Shown here in pieces: positions 43,188 to 52,361 of a stretch of DNA of 64,000 nt. The notes under the pieces were generated by a model that was given only the letters and a program-made list of their open reading frames with translations, was not told the DNA's origin and did not search any database. The stretch's first letter is position 1; every line of letters begins with the position of its first letter. The DNA is taken from positions 62,001 to 126,000 of the forward strand of contig CAVQSI010000041.1 of the NCBI GenBank assembly GCA_963715825.1, written 5' to 3'. The translations under genes and the position numbers were made by a program. This stretch comes from Sva-07 sp963715825 (GTDB lineage Bacteria; Actinomycetota; Acidimicrobiia; Acidimicrobiales; Ilumatobacteraceae).

Positions 43188-43243
43188 TGGGGAGACATGG
43201 TTGACAATGGGGGCAAATGGGGGAAGAATGGGGAGCGCTGGGG
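43188..43243 (+). promoter_or_regulatory. dcw promoter with MraZ operator array
   Basis: TGG(GG) boxes begin at 43188, 43198, 43208, 43218, 43229 and 43239, that is every 10-11 bp on one face of the helix. All are TGGGG except the second (TGGTT). MraZ is known to bind TGGGN repeats upstream of its own operon. Within the array lies a promoter: TTGACA at 43201-43206, a 17-bp spacer and AAGAAT at 43224-43229, giving a predicted start near 43236. MraZ binding would cover the promoter, so negative autoregulation of the whole cluster is likely. Confidence 0.85.
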
Positions 43244-43308
43244 AGGACTCCCGCGTTCCCGGCACGGCAGGTTCGCCGCGGGGGAGAATCGCATGAGGAA
43301 CGCGGCGC

Positions 43309-43725
43309 GTGTTTGTCGGGGTCTACGAGCGTCAGCTCGACGAACGGGGACGGGTGGCTCTGCCCTCGTCGTACCGGGGCGAACTCGGCGACCAGTGCTA
43401 CCTGTTCTTCGGTGACGACGGCTGCGTCAGCGTCCGCAGCGTCGAGACGTTCGAGGCCGAAGCCGCCGACATGGTCGCCAAGGCCAAGCGGGGCGAGGTG
43501 TCACGCAACCGCCAACGGGCGTTCGCCTCGTCGGCCACGCAGGCCACGATCGACAAGCAAGGCCGAGTAACGCTCGACGCCCGTCTCCGCGAGCACGCCG
43601 GTCTTGCCCCTCAGGCCGCCGTCGTCGTGCTCGGCAACATCGACCAGATCGAGATCTGGGACCCCGAGGCGCATCGCCGCAACGAGACCGCAGGTCAGTA
43701 CGAGATCGCTGGCGGCACGCGATGA
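43309..43725 (+). CDS. mraZ: MraZ transcriptional regulator of the dcw cluster
   Basis: A 138-residue AbrB-like DNA-binding protein with two tandem MraZ domains. The first has FVGVYERQLDERGRVALPSS and the second ATIDKQGRVTLDARLREHAG; both carry the DxxGR-type core. MraZ forms ring oligomers that bind TGGGN repeats and repress or tune the mra operon. The operator array lies at 43188-43243. GTG 43309 follows AGGA and gives the standard start MFVGVYE. The stop overlaps rsmH by 4 bases (ATGA). Confidence 0.95.
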   Translation: MFVGVYERQLDERGRVALPSSYRGELGDQCYLFFGDDGCVSVRSVETFEAEAADMVAKAKRGEVSRNRQRAFASSATQATIDKQGRVTLDARLREHAGLAPQAAVVVLGNIDQIEIWDPEAHRRNETAGQYEIAGGTR

Positions 43726-44711
43726 GCAGCAGCGATCGCGCCGGGGAATCGGACTTCGAGCACGCACCCGTCATGGTCGAAGAGATCACCTCCCTGTTCG
43801 CAGCCGTGCCTGCGGGCACGGTCGTCGACGCCACGCTCGGCGGCGGTGGCCACACGGCGGCGCTGCTCGATGCACGCAACGACCTCGACGTGCTCGGCAT
43901 CGATCAGGACCGCGACGCCCTCGATGCGGCGACCGCTCGCCTGTCGGGGTACGGCGACCGGGTGCGCACCAGCCAACGCCGGTTCGACGAACTGGACGAG
44001 GCGCTCGCCGACCACGACGTCGAGCGCATCAGTGGGGCGCTGTTCGACCTCGGCGTGTCGTCACCGCAGCTCGATCGCGGCGACCGGGGGTTCTCGTACC
44101 GCCATGACGGCCCGCTCGACATGCGGATGGACGCCGATCAGACCTGGTCGGCCGACGACGTGGTCAACGGGTACTCGGAGTCGGACCTGGCTCGCATCAT
44201 CAAGCGCTACGGCGACGAACGCTTCGCCTCGCGAATCGCCCGGGCGATCTGTGCGGCGCGCCCCATCCAGACCACCACCGAACTCGCCGCTGTCGTCACC
44301 TCGGCGATCCCCGCCGCCGCTCGCCGCACCGGCGGCCACCCGGCCAAGCGAACGTTCCAGGCGATCCGGATCGAGGTCAACGACGAACTGGGCGTGCTGC
44401 CCGACGCGCTGGACCAGGCCGTGCAGGCGACCGTTCCGGGTGGGCGCATCGCCGTGCTCTCGTATCACTCCGGTGAGGACCGCATCGTCAAGGAACGTTT
44501 CGCCGTGGCGGCCGGGGCCTGCGACTGTCCCGACGATCTCCCGTGTGTGTGCGGCGCGATCCAGACCGTGCGCATCGTGCGCGGCGTGCCCAAGCGTGCC
44601 AGCGACGAGGAACGACAGCGGAACCGTCGCGCTGCGTCGGCGCGGTTGCGCGTCGTGGAGCGTCTCGATCCGGTCAGGAAGAGCGACGGCCAGCCGGTGG
44701 AGGATCGATGA
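43722..44711 (+). CDS. rsmH: 16S rRNA m4C1402 methyltransferase
   Basis: RsmH (MraW) N4-methylates C1402 of 16S rRNA at the decoding site using SAM. The 329-residue length is usual. The N-terminal block HAPVMVEEITSLF is followed by the SAM loop VDATLGGGGHTAALLDA. Later motifs are ALFDLGVSSPQLDRGDRGFS, AIRIEVNDELGVL and VLSYHSGEDRIVKERF. It overlaps mraZ and ftsL by 4 bases on each side. Confidence 0.96.
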   Translation: MSSSDRAGESDFEHAPVMVEEITSLFAAVPAGTVVDATLGGGGHTAALLDARNDLDVLGIDQDRDALDAATARLSGYGDRVRTSQRRFDELDEALADHDVERISGALFDLGVSSPQLDRGDRGFSYRHDGPLDMRMDADQTWSADDVVNGYSESDLARIIKRYGDERFASRIARAICAARPIQTTTELAAVVTSAIPAAARRTGGHPAKRTFQAIRIEVNDELGVLPDALDQAVQATVPGGRIAVLSYHSGEDRIVKERFAVAAGACDCPDDLPCVCGAIQTVRIVRGVPKRASDEERQRNRRAASARLRVVERLDPVRKSDGQPVEDR

Positions 44712-45214
44712 TCGCACTTCCGTTGCTCCGCGACATCGACGATCGTCGCTCGGCGAGCCGCAAGGCGGCCGCACGAGCCGCACGGGACATGCAGAAGCCG
44801 GCGCTCACGGTCGTGCCGCGCCGGCGCCGCTGGCCGGCGGTGATCGCCGGGCTCGCGTGGGTGCTCGTGTCGATCGGTCTGCTCGGTGCTGCGGTGTTCC
44901 ACACGCAGCTCGCCGAGCGCCAGCTCCGCCTCGACCGCCTCGACCGTCAGGTCGCCGTCGAGCGTGAGCGTTTCGACGAGCTGCGCTACGAACGTGCCGA
45001 ACTGCGCTCGCCGGTCCGGCTCGCTGCCGCGGCGTCCGAACTCGGCATGCGACGTGGCCGAGCGAGCACGTTCCTGTCGGTCACCCCCGACGAGGTCGCT
45101 CGGCAACTCGCCGCGGCGGGACCCATCGGCGACAACGCCGTACGGATCGTGCTCCGAACCGAACCGCTCGATCAGTTCCGCGCGGTGAAGAGCGTGACCG
45201 AGGTCGCACCGTGA
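44708..45214 (+). CDS. ftsL: FtsL-like septum protein
   Basis: A 168-residue bitopic membrane protein. The basic N-terminus (SRKAAARAARDMQK, VVPRRRR) is cytoplasmic, followed by one helix at about residues 43-63. An extracytoplasmic coiled coil follows (LAERQLRLDRLDRQVAVERE). This architecture and its place between rsmH and ftsI define FtsL, which with FtsB and FtsQ recruits and activates FtsW-FtsI. Sequence conservation in FtsL is low, so the assignment rests on position and topology. ATG overlaps the rsmH stop; the stop overlaps the ftsI GTG. Confidence 0.85.
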   Translation: MIALPLLRDIDDRRSASRKAAARAARDMQKPALTVVPRRRRWPAVIAGLAWVLVSIGLLGAAVFHTQLAERQLRLDRLDRQVAVERERFDELRYERAELRSPVRLAAAASELGMRRGRASTFLSVTPDEVARQLAAAGPIGDNAVRIVLRTEPLDQFRAVKSVTEVAP

Positions 45215-47241
45215 AGCCCGCCACCCGGTCGCACGGTGCCCCGTCGCGGACCCGCTCGCACAGCTCGACCAGCCCACGTCAACGCACGTCACCGAGCCCG
45301 CGTTCGCGACGACGCACGGCGCCGGCGCCCGCGCCCGCGCCCGAGCGTTCGAAGTCGCACGCGCGATCGACGTCGCCCGTGCCGGCGGCCACGCAACAGC
45401 GTCGCCGGAGCGCCGACTCGCGCGACACCCGCACGAAGGCTCGCACCGATACTCGCAGCGGGTCACGTGCACGGGTCCGCACGACACCGCCACGGCGGCC
45501 CGTGTCGCGGTTCCGGGCGGGATCGCCACGCCGGCGTCTGATCCTCGCACTCGTGGTGATCGGCGCGATCCTGCTCGGCCTCATCGGGCGTGTCGCCTAT
45601 CTGCAGACCACCGAGGCCGAGACGCTGAGGTCGGCGGCGGCCGACCAGTGGACCCGATCGGTCACCATCCAAGCCCAGCGCGGCACCGTGTTCGACCGCC
45701 ACGGCGCCGAACTCGCGATGTCGGTTCCGGCGGTGACGGTGTCGATCAACCCCAAGCTGATCGAGAACGGACCGGCCACGGTGCAGGTCCTCGACGATCT
45801 CTTCGACCTCTCCGACGACAAGGTCGCCGAACTGCTCGCCGAGATCGAGTCGAAGGACCGTGGGTTCGTGTTCGTGCGCCGGCAGGCCGACGCCGACGTC
45901 GGCGACCAGCTGGCCGACATGAGGCTGGCCGGTGTGAACGTCAACCGGGAAAGCCGTCGTGAGATGCCCGGTGGCGACACCGGACGCAGCGTCATCGGAC
46001 GCACCAACATCGACGGCGTCGGGATCTCGGGACTCGAGCTGCAGTTCGACGACGTGCTCACCGGGACCGGCGGCGAGATGCGCCGCGAGGTGGCGCCCGG
46101 CGGGCGTTCGATCCCCGGTTCGGAGACCGTGACCGAACAGCCCGTGGCGGGCGACGACCTGGTGCTGACGCTCGACCGTTCGATCCAGTACTCGACCGAG
46201 CAGGTGCTGCTCGAGCAGGTTGCGGCGATCGGGGCCAAGGGTGCCACGGCGATCGCCATGGACACCGACACCGGTGAGATCTACTCGATGGCGTCGGTGC
46301 GCCGCGACGACGAGACCGGCGAGTACGGGGTCACGTCGGGCAACTTCGCCGCCGTCGACGCCTACGAACCAGGATCTGTCGCCAAGGTGATCACGATCGC
46401 GAGTTCGCTCAGCGAGGGATTGGTGACGCCGGAGACGTCCTACGTCGTACCGTGGCGCAAGCAGTACTACGACGATCTCCTCAAGGATTCCCACGAGCAT
46501 CCCGACGAGGTCATGACGGTCGCCCAGATCCTCACCGAGTCCTCGAACATCGGCACGATCTTCGTCCAGCAGGAGATGGGTCGCGAACGCCACCGCGAGT
46601 ACATGGCGGCGTTCGGGCTCGGCTCGAAGACCGCGTTGGACTTCCCCGGCGAGTCGCCAGGCATCCTCAAGGAGGCCAAGGACCTGTGGGGCTCCGAACG
46701 GGTCACCGTCGCCTACGGTCAGGGCGTGTCGAGCACCTCGCTGCAGTTGGTCGCCGCGGTGAACACGATCGCGAACCGGGGCACCTACGTGGCACCGAAA
46801 CTCGTCAAGGCGACGGTTGGACCCGACGGCAGTGTCGTCGAGACAGCGCCCTCCGAGGCCCGTGCGGTCGTCTCCGAGCTGTCTGCTGTGCAGACGACGG
46901 ACATGATGCGCAACGTCGTGTGCTTCGGCACCGCCACGCGGGCGCAGGTCGACGGTCTGTCGATCGCCGGCAAGACCGGCACGGCGTTCAAGGCTGCCGA
47001 CAACGGCACCTACTTCGACGACGACGGCAACCGGATCTACTACGCCAGCTTCGTCGGGTTCTTCCCGGCCGAGAACCCCCAGGTCACCGTGCTGGTCTCG
47101 GTCGACGAGCCGCCGGCGGGAACCAACGACCGCTTCGGCGGCACCGCTGCTGCACCGGTCTTCGCCGAGCTTGCGCCGACCCTCATCCACGAACTCGGCA
47201 TCGTGCCCTCACCCGGCGCGGCCGACTGCCCGACGCCGTGA
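45211..47241 (+). CDS. ftsI: Septal peptidoglycan transpeptidase (PBP3)
   Basis: FtsI cross-links peptidoglycan at the division septum. The 676-residue protein has a 105-residue Arg/Pro/Ser-rich cytoplasmic extension, one membrane helix (LILALVVIGAILLGLIG) and a PBP dimerisation domain (QRGTVFDRHGAELAMSVPAV). The transpeptidase domain carries Ser389 in GSVAK, the SSN motif at 444-446 and KTGT at about 588. All catalytic motifs are intact. The long basic N-terminus is a feature of actinobacterial enzymes. GTG start overlaps ftsL; stop overlaps murE. Confidence 0.96.
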   Translation: MKPATRSHGAPSRTRSHSSTSPRQRTSPSPRSRRRTAPAPAPAPERSKSHARSTSPVPAATQQRRRSADSRDTRTKARTDTRSGSRARVRTTPPRRPVSRFRAGSPRRRLILALVVIGAILLGLIGRVAYLQTTEAETLRSAAADQWTRSVTIQAQRGTVFDRHGAELAMSVPAVTVSINPKLIENGPATVQVLDDLFDLSDDKVAELLAEIESKDRGFVFVRRQADADVGDQLADMRLAGVNVNRESRREMPGGDTGRSVIGRTNIDGVGISGLELQFDDVLTGTGGEMRREVAPGGRSIPGSETVTEQPVAGDDLVLTLDRSIQYSTEQVLLEQVAAIGAKGATAIAMDTDTGEIYSMASVRRDDETGEYGVTSGNFAAVDAYEPGSVAKVITIASSLSEGLVTPETSYVVPWRKQYYDDLLKDSHEHPDEVMTVAQILTESSNIGTIFVQQEMGRERHREYMAAFGLGSKTALDFPGESPGILKEAKDLWGSERVTVAYGQGVSSTSLQLVAAVNTIANRGTYVAPKLVKATVGPDGSVVETAPSEARAVVSELSAVQTTDMMRNVVCFGTATRAQVDGLSIAGKTGTAFKAADNGTYFDDDGNRIYYASFVGFFPAENPQVTVLVSVDEPPAGTNDRFGGTAAAPVFAELAPTLIHELGIVPSPGAADCPTP

Positions 47242-48665
47242 CTGCGCCGAGCCACGATCCCACCGGCCTGCGCGAGTTGCGGGCGATCATCGACCGAGGC
47301 ACGGTCGTCGACTCGGTTGCCCACGACTCGCGAGGTGTCCTTCCGGGTTCGCTCTACGCCTGCCTGCGCGGCGAACACTTCGACGGCCACTCGTTCGCCG
47401 ACGACGCCGTGCGCGCTGGTGCGACCGTGTTGCTCACCGACCACCACCTCGACGTGCCCGTCGCCCAGATCGTGGTCGACGACACCCGTCGACGACTCGG
47501 GCCGATCGCGGCCGAGATCGCCGGGCATCCCAGCCGCGCGCTGACCACGGTCGGCATCACCGGGACGAACGGCAAGACAACGAGCGCCGCGCTGATGGCC
47601 TCGATCCTCGACGAGGCCGGGCTGCCCTGCGGCGTCGTGGGCACGCTCCACGGCACGCGGACCACGCCGGAGGCACCCGAGCTGCAGTCGCTGCTCCACG
47701 AGTTCGTCTCGGCCGGCAAGTCGGCTGCGGTGCTCGAGGTCTCCTCGCATGCGCTCGCAATGCACCGTGCCGACGGCACCGACTTCGATGCCGTCGTGTT
47801 CACCAACCTCGGCCACGACCACCTCGACCTCCACGGTTCCCAAGAGGAGTACTTCCGGGCCAAGGCCCGCCTCTTCGGGCCCGAGTTCTCGCCGCTGGGC
47901 GTGATCAACGCCGACGACACGTACGGTCGACTGATCGCCGACACCGCCGCCGGCGCCGACTTCCGTGTCGTGACCTATGGCCTCGCCGACGCCACCGACG
48001 TCGACGTCACCGCCGAGGCGCACCGGTACCGCTGGCGCGGCCGCGACGTCGAGGTGCCCTTGGGTGGCGACTTCAACGTGGCCAACTCCCTCGCCGCGCT
48101 CACGACCGCGGTCGAACTCGGCATCGACATCGACGTTGCCGTCCGCGGCGTGGCGAACCTCGCCGCAGTGCCCGGACGGTTCGAGGTCGTCGACACCGAC
48201 GAGAGCCGCCGACGCGGCCTGACCGTCGTGGTCGACTACGCCCACACGCCCGACGGGCTCGAACGACTGCTCGACGCCGCACGCCGGGTGGCGGGAACAT
48301 CGGGTTCACTCACCGTGGTGTTCGGCTGTGGAGGCAATCGTGACCGGGCGAAGCGTCCGGCGATGGGCGCCGTCGCGAGTCGCGGCGCCGACCACGTGGT
48401 GATCACGTCCGACAACCCGCGCAACGAGGTCCCCGAGGCGATCATCGACCAGATCGTCGCCGGCATCGACCGTGACTCGTCGGCGCGAGTCACCACCATC
48501 GTCGACCGGCGCGAAGCGATCGGCGATGCCATCGCCACCGCCGCCACCGGCGACGTGATCGTGATCGCCGGCAAGGGCCACGAGTCGACCCAGGAGTTCG
48601 CCGACCGAACCATCGACTTCGACGACCGGGCCGTTGCCCGCGACTGGCTGGAGGCCCGTTCGTGA
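47238..48665 (+). CDS. murE: UDP-MurNAc-tripeptide synthetase
   Basis: MurE adds the third amino acid to UDP-MurNAc-Ala-Glu in the cytoplasm. The 475-residue protein has the ATP loop VGITGTNGKTTSAALMASIL, the metal site VLEVSSHALAMHR, and VVVDYAHTPDGLERLL. The specificity motif VITSDNPRNEVPE is the DNPR form that marks meso-diaminopimelate as substrate, so the wall should be A1-gamma or a similar meso-DAP type. GTG 47238 overlaps the ftsI stop. Its own stop overlaps mraY directly, leaving no murF between them. Confidence 0.95.
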   Translation: MTAPSHDPTGLRELRAIIDRGTVVDSVAHDSRGVLPGSLYACLRGEHFDGHSFADDAVRAGATVLLTDHHLDVPVAQIVVDDTRRRLGPIAAEIAGHPSRALTTVGITGTNGKTTSAALMASILDEAGLPCGVVGTLHGTRTTPEAPELQSLLHEFVSAGKSAAVLEVSSHALAMHRADGTDFDAVVFTNLGHDHLDLHGSQEEYFRAKARLFGPEFSPLGVINADDTYGRLIADTAAGADFRVVTYGLADATDVDVTAEAHRYRWRGRDVEVPLGGDFNVANSLAALTTAVELGIDIDVAVRGVANLAAVPGRFEVVDTDESRRRGLTVVVDYAHTPDGLERLLDAARRVAGTSGSLTVVFGCGGNRDRAKRPAMGAVASRGADHVVITSDNPRNEVPEAIIDQIVAGIDRDSSARVTTIVDRREAIGDAIATAATGDVIVIAGKGHESTQEFADRTIDFDDRAVARDWLEARS

Positions 48666-49708
48666 TCGCCATCATCCTGGCCGGGGCGAGCTCGATGCTC
48701 GTGTCGCTGTTCGGCACGCGCTATCTGATCGTCTTCTTCCGCCAACGTGGCCAGGGTCAACCGATCCTCGGCAAGGAGGATCACGGACCCGATCACCACA
48801 TGCCCAAGCAGGGGACCCCGACCATGGGCGGCATCGCCATCGTCGGCGCCGCACTGGTCGGCTGGCTGGTCGCCCACCTCCGCCGCGGCCTGGCCTTCTC
48901 CGACCAGACGATGATCGTGTGGGTCGGGGTGCTGTTCATGGCCCTGATGGGGTTCCTCGACGACTACATCAAGGTGCGCAAGCGGCACAACCGCGGCATC
49001 TTCTGGAAGCAGAAGAACTACATCACGATGCTCGCGAGCATCGCCATGGCCTGGTGGCTGGTGGTCGGCACGGGTATCTCCGAGACCATCAACATCACCA
49101 GGGGAGCGGTCGGCCTCGAGGTGCCCACCGCGGTCTGGGTGGTGTGGGCCGGGATGATCATCTGGGCCACGACCAATGCGGTCAACGTCACCGACGGCCT
49201 CGACGGCCTCGCCTCGGGCTCCGCACTGATGGGCTTCGGCGCGTTCACGATCATCGCCTACTGGGCCTTCCGCAACCCGGAGATCTATCCGACCGTCGTC
49301 AACCCGCTCGACATGGGTGTCTTCGCGGCAGCCTTCGCCGGTGGCTGCCTCGGGTTCCTGTGGTGGAACGCCGCCCCGGCTCGCATCTTCATGGGTGACG
49401 TCGGCGCACTCGCCATCGGATCTGCGCTCGCCTTCTGCGCGCTGACCCTCAACACGACCCTGCTGATCGTGCTGATCGGCGGCATCTACGTGATGGAGGC
49501 CGGCTCGGTCGCCATCCAGATGGGCGTGTTCAAGGCATCGGGGCGAACGAAGCGGCTCTTCCGGATGTCGCCGATCCACCACCACTTCGAGCTGATCGGC
49601 TGGCCCGAGACCACCGTGATCATCCGCTTCTGGCTGATCTCGGCGATCTGCGTCGCATCGGCGCTCGCGATCTTCATCGCCGACTTCACCGCCCAGGTGC
49701 AACCGTGA
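48662..49708 (+). CDS. mraY: Phospho-MurNAc-pentapeptide translocase
   Basis: MraY transfers phospho-MurNAc-pentapeptide from UDP to undecaprenyl phosphate, making lipid I at the inner membrane. The 348-residue protein has about ten helices. Signatures are HHMPKQGTPTMGGIAIVGA, the catalytic aspartates in GFLDDYIKV and AVNVTDGLDGLASG, and the lipid/nucleotide-site loop FRMSPIHHHFELIGW. The GTG start overlaps the murE stop (GTGA). murD begins 10 bases after the stop. Confidence 0.96.
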   Translation: MIAIILAGASSMLVSLFGTRYLIVFFRQRGQGQPILGKEDHGPDHHMPKQGTPTMGGIAIVGAALVGWLVAHLRRGLAFSDQTMIVWVGVLFMALMGFLDDYIKVRKRHNRGIFWKQKNYITMLASIAMAWWLVVGTGISETINITRGAVGLEVPTAVWVVWAGMIIWATTNAVNVTDGLDGLASGSALMGFGAFTIIAYWAFRNPEIYPTVVNPLDMGVFAAAFAGGCLGFLWWNAAPARIFMGDVGALAIGSALAFCALTLNTTLLIVLIGGIYVMEAGSVAIQMGVFKASGRTKRLFRMSPIHHHFELIGWPETTVIIRFWLISAICVASALAIFIADFTAQVQP

Positions 49709-49718
49709 CGGTGCGGTC

Positions 49719-51099
49719 GTGAGTCGAGCGCTCGTCTACGGCCTGGCGATCGCCGGCGAGTCGACGGTGCGCGCACTGCTGCGTCGTGGCATCGACGTGG
49801 TCGTCGCCGACGACGTCGTCGACGAACGGCGTCGACTGCTCGCCGCCGAACTGGGCGTCGAGTTGCTCGACCGTCCCGATGCCGCAGCGCTGGCGGACGT
49901 GGTGGCGTCGTGCGACCTGGTCAGTCCGGCGCCAGGCGTTCCCGAGACCCACGCCGTCGTCGGCGTCGCGCAGGCCGCCGGCGTCGAACTGGTGTCGGAG
50001 ATCGAACTCGCCTACCGATGGGAGCAGGACCGTCCGGGGGGACCGCGACCGATGCTCGCGATCACCGGCACCGACGGCAAGACGACCACGACCCTGCTCG
50101 CTGTCGAGATGCTGCGCGCTGGCGGGCTGCGCACGATCGACGCAGGGAACACCTCGACCCCGTTGGTCGACGCGATCGAGCTCGACCTCGACGCCTTCGT
50201 CGTCGAATGCACCAGCTTCCGACTTGCGTGGACGCCGACGTTCCGTGCCGAGGGTGCCGCCTGGCTCAACCTCGCACCGGATCATCTCAACTGGCATCGC
50301 TCGATGGCCACCTACGAAGCCGCCAAGGCCCAGGTGTGGGCCAACCAGCGGCCTGACGACGTCGCCGTCGGCTTCGTCGACGACCCGGTGGTCATGCGTC
50401 GCCTCGGTGAGGCGCCGGCTCGGCCGGTGACCTTCGGCGCCACCGCGGCCGACTACTGCGTCGAGCAGCGCCCTGACGGCGCGTGGTTGGTCGGCCCGCA
50501 CGGCCCCATCGCTGCGGTTGGTGCGATGAAACGCAGCCTGCCCCACGACCTGACGAACGCACTCGCGGCCTCGGCGCTCGTGATCGAGACCGGGCTGGCC
50601 GGCCCCGACGCGATCGCCGCTGCGCTGGCGTCGTTCACCGGTCCGCCGCACCGGCTCGAACACGTCGGCACCTGGCACGACGTCGCCTGGTTCAACGACT
50701 CGAAGGCCACCACGCCCGCATGCAGCGTCGGCGGCGGTGCGGTCGTTCGAGCGGCTGGTGCTGATCGCGGGCGGCTACGACAAGGGCGTCGACCTGGCAC
50801 CGATGGCGGCGGACACCAGCGGCGTCGACGCGGTCATCGCGATGGGAGACACCGCCCAGGGCGTCGCCGACGCGTTCTCCGCCGTTGCGGTCGTCGACGT
50901 CGTCGCCGATCTCGCCGACGCGGTCGACCGGGCAGCGCAGCTCGCGCAGCCCGGCGCCACCGTCCTGCTGTCGCCGGGGTGCGCCAGCTTCGACCAGTAC
51001 AGCGGATTCGAAGCGCGCGGCGACCACTTCCGATCTCTGGTGCTCGATCGCTTCGATCCGGGTGCCACGACCGACACGAAGCGAAAGGGGTCCGAATGA
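49719..51099 (+). CDS. murD: UDP-MurNAc-Ala-D-Glu ligase, frameshifted as given
   Basis: MurD adds D-glutamate to UDP-MurNAc-L-Ala. The first part reads normally from GTG 49719: LAITGTDGKTTTTLLAVEM (ATP loop), APDHLNWHRSMATYEAAKAQ and WFNDSKATTP. At 50718 one extra G puts the expected next residues, HAASAAVRSFERLVLIAGGY, into another frame, which continues through GYDKGVDLAPM to the correct end at 51099. Removing one base gives 459 residues, a normal length. The unshifted frame stays open as Arg-rich nonsense and runs into ftsW. Since murD is essential, a sequencing error is the likeliest cause, but recoding or a real mutation is not excluded. Confidence 0.88.
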
Positions 51100-52361
51100 C
51101 CAGCACGATCAGCGTCGGCGACCGCCGACGAGCGACGCTCGACCGTCTGCACGGCGGGCCGCCACCACCGCGTCGCCAGTCACCGGCCCGACGTCGGCGC
51201 GAGCCGTCGGCGACGGGAACACGCGCTCGCACACCGCGCCCCCGGCTCGCACCCGAGGTGCTCGGCCCACCGCCCGGGACCTTCTATGCGATCGCAGGTG
51301 TGGTCTCGGTGCTGGTCATGCTCGGACTCGTCATGGTGCTGTCGGCTTCGGCGGTCACCGAGGCGAATCTCGGCAACTCGCCCTACGGCGTCTTCGCCAA
51401 ACAGGCGATGTGGGCCGGACTCGGACTGATCTCGCTCGTCGCCATGGTCAAGATCTCCTATCGACGCTGGCAGCGCTTGGTCGTTCCGATCGCACTGCTC
51501 GCCGTCGCCGCGATGGCAGCGCCGTTCGCTCCAGGTGTCGGTGCGAGCGTCAACGGCGCTCGGTCGTGGATCCGCGTGGGCCCGCTCAGCGGGCAGCCGT
51601 CGGAGTTCCTCAAGATCGCCGTCGTGATCCTCGCTGCCGATCTCCTGACGCGCCGTCGAGACGAGCTGGGCGACCGGACCTCGACGCTGATCCCGCTGGG
51701 AGCGATCGCCGCGGTCGGCGCCGGTCTGTGCCTGCTCCAGGGAGATCTCGGCGCAGCGGTCGTGCTCGGCGCGATCGTGTTCAGCGTCGCGTGGGTTGCC
51801 GGGGTACCGCTGGTCCCGCTGTCGGGGATGGCCGTCGCCGCGGTCGGATCTGCACTGCTGTTCGTCGTCTCGAGCCCTCGCCGGCTCGACCGGTTCACGG
51901 CGTTCATGAACGTCGCCGAGGAGAAGGACCACCTCGCCTACCAGACGTACCAGGGCTACCTGAGCATGGCGTCGGGCGGCCTGTCGGGATCAGGAATCGG
52001 CGGCAGCAACGCGAAGCTCGGCTACCTGCCCTACGCCCACAGCGACTTCATCTTCGCCGTGATTGCCGACGAACTCGGCCTGATCGGCACGATTGCCGTC
52101 ATCGGCGGATTCGTGATGCTGCTCGCCCTCGGCGTGCAGACCGCCATTGCCGCACCCGACCGCTTCGGCATGCTGCTCGCCGGCGGCATCGCGGCCTGGT
52201 TCGGCGTCCAGGCGATCATCAACATCGGCGGCGTGGTCGGCTTCATGCCGGTCACCGGCCTGACCCTGCCGTTCTTCTCGGCCGGTGGCAGCTCACTGTT
52301 CGTGAGCATGACGGCGGCCGGACTGCTCCTGAGCGTGGCGCGGCGCATCAACGCGCGATGA
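51096..52361 (+). CDS. ftsW: Septal peptidoglycan glycosyltransferase (SEDS)
   Basis: FtsW polymerises lipid II at the septum with FtsI. The 421-residue protein has a 60-residue basic, Pro-rich cytoplasmic tail and about ten helices. SEDS marks are LVMVLSASAVTEANLG, ARSWIRVGPLSGQPSEFLK, LQGDLGAAVVLGAIVF, YAHSDFIFAVIADELGLIG and LPFFSAGGSSLFVSM. ATG 51096 follows GAAAGGGG and overlaps the murD stop by 4 bases, which sets it apart from the read-through frame that enters from frameshifted murD. Confidence 0.95.
   Translation: MTSTISVGDRRRATLDRLHGGPPPPRRQSPARRRREPSATGTRARTPRPRLAPEVLGPPPGTFYAIAGVVSVLVMLGLVMVLSASAVTEANLGNSPYGVFAKQAMWAGLGLISLVAMVKISYRRWQRLVVPIALLAVAAMAAPFAPGVGASVNGARSWIRVGPLSGQPSEFLKIAVVILAADLLTRRRDELGDRTSTLIPLGAIAAVGAGLCLLQGDLGAAVVLGAIVFSVAWVAGVPLVPLSGMAVAAVGSALLFVVSSPRRLDRFTAFMNVAEEKDHLAYQTYQGYLSMASGGLSGSGIGGSNAKLGYLPYAHSDFIFAVIADELGLIGTIAVIGGFVMLLALGVQTAIAAPDRFGMLLAGGIAAWFGVQAIINIGGVVGFMPVTGLTLPFFSAGGSSLFVSMTAAGLLLSVARRINAR

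Noticed and set aside
49719..52361. Genuine MurD-FtsW fusion protein of 880 residues
   Set aside because: The segment 50718-51095 in that frame is Arg-rich nonsense, while the correct MurD continuation lies in another frame and ftsW has its own start and ribosome binding site.
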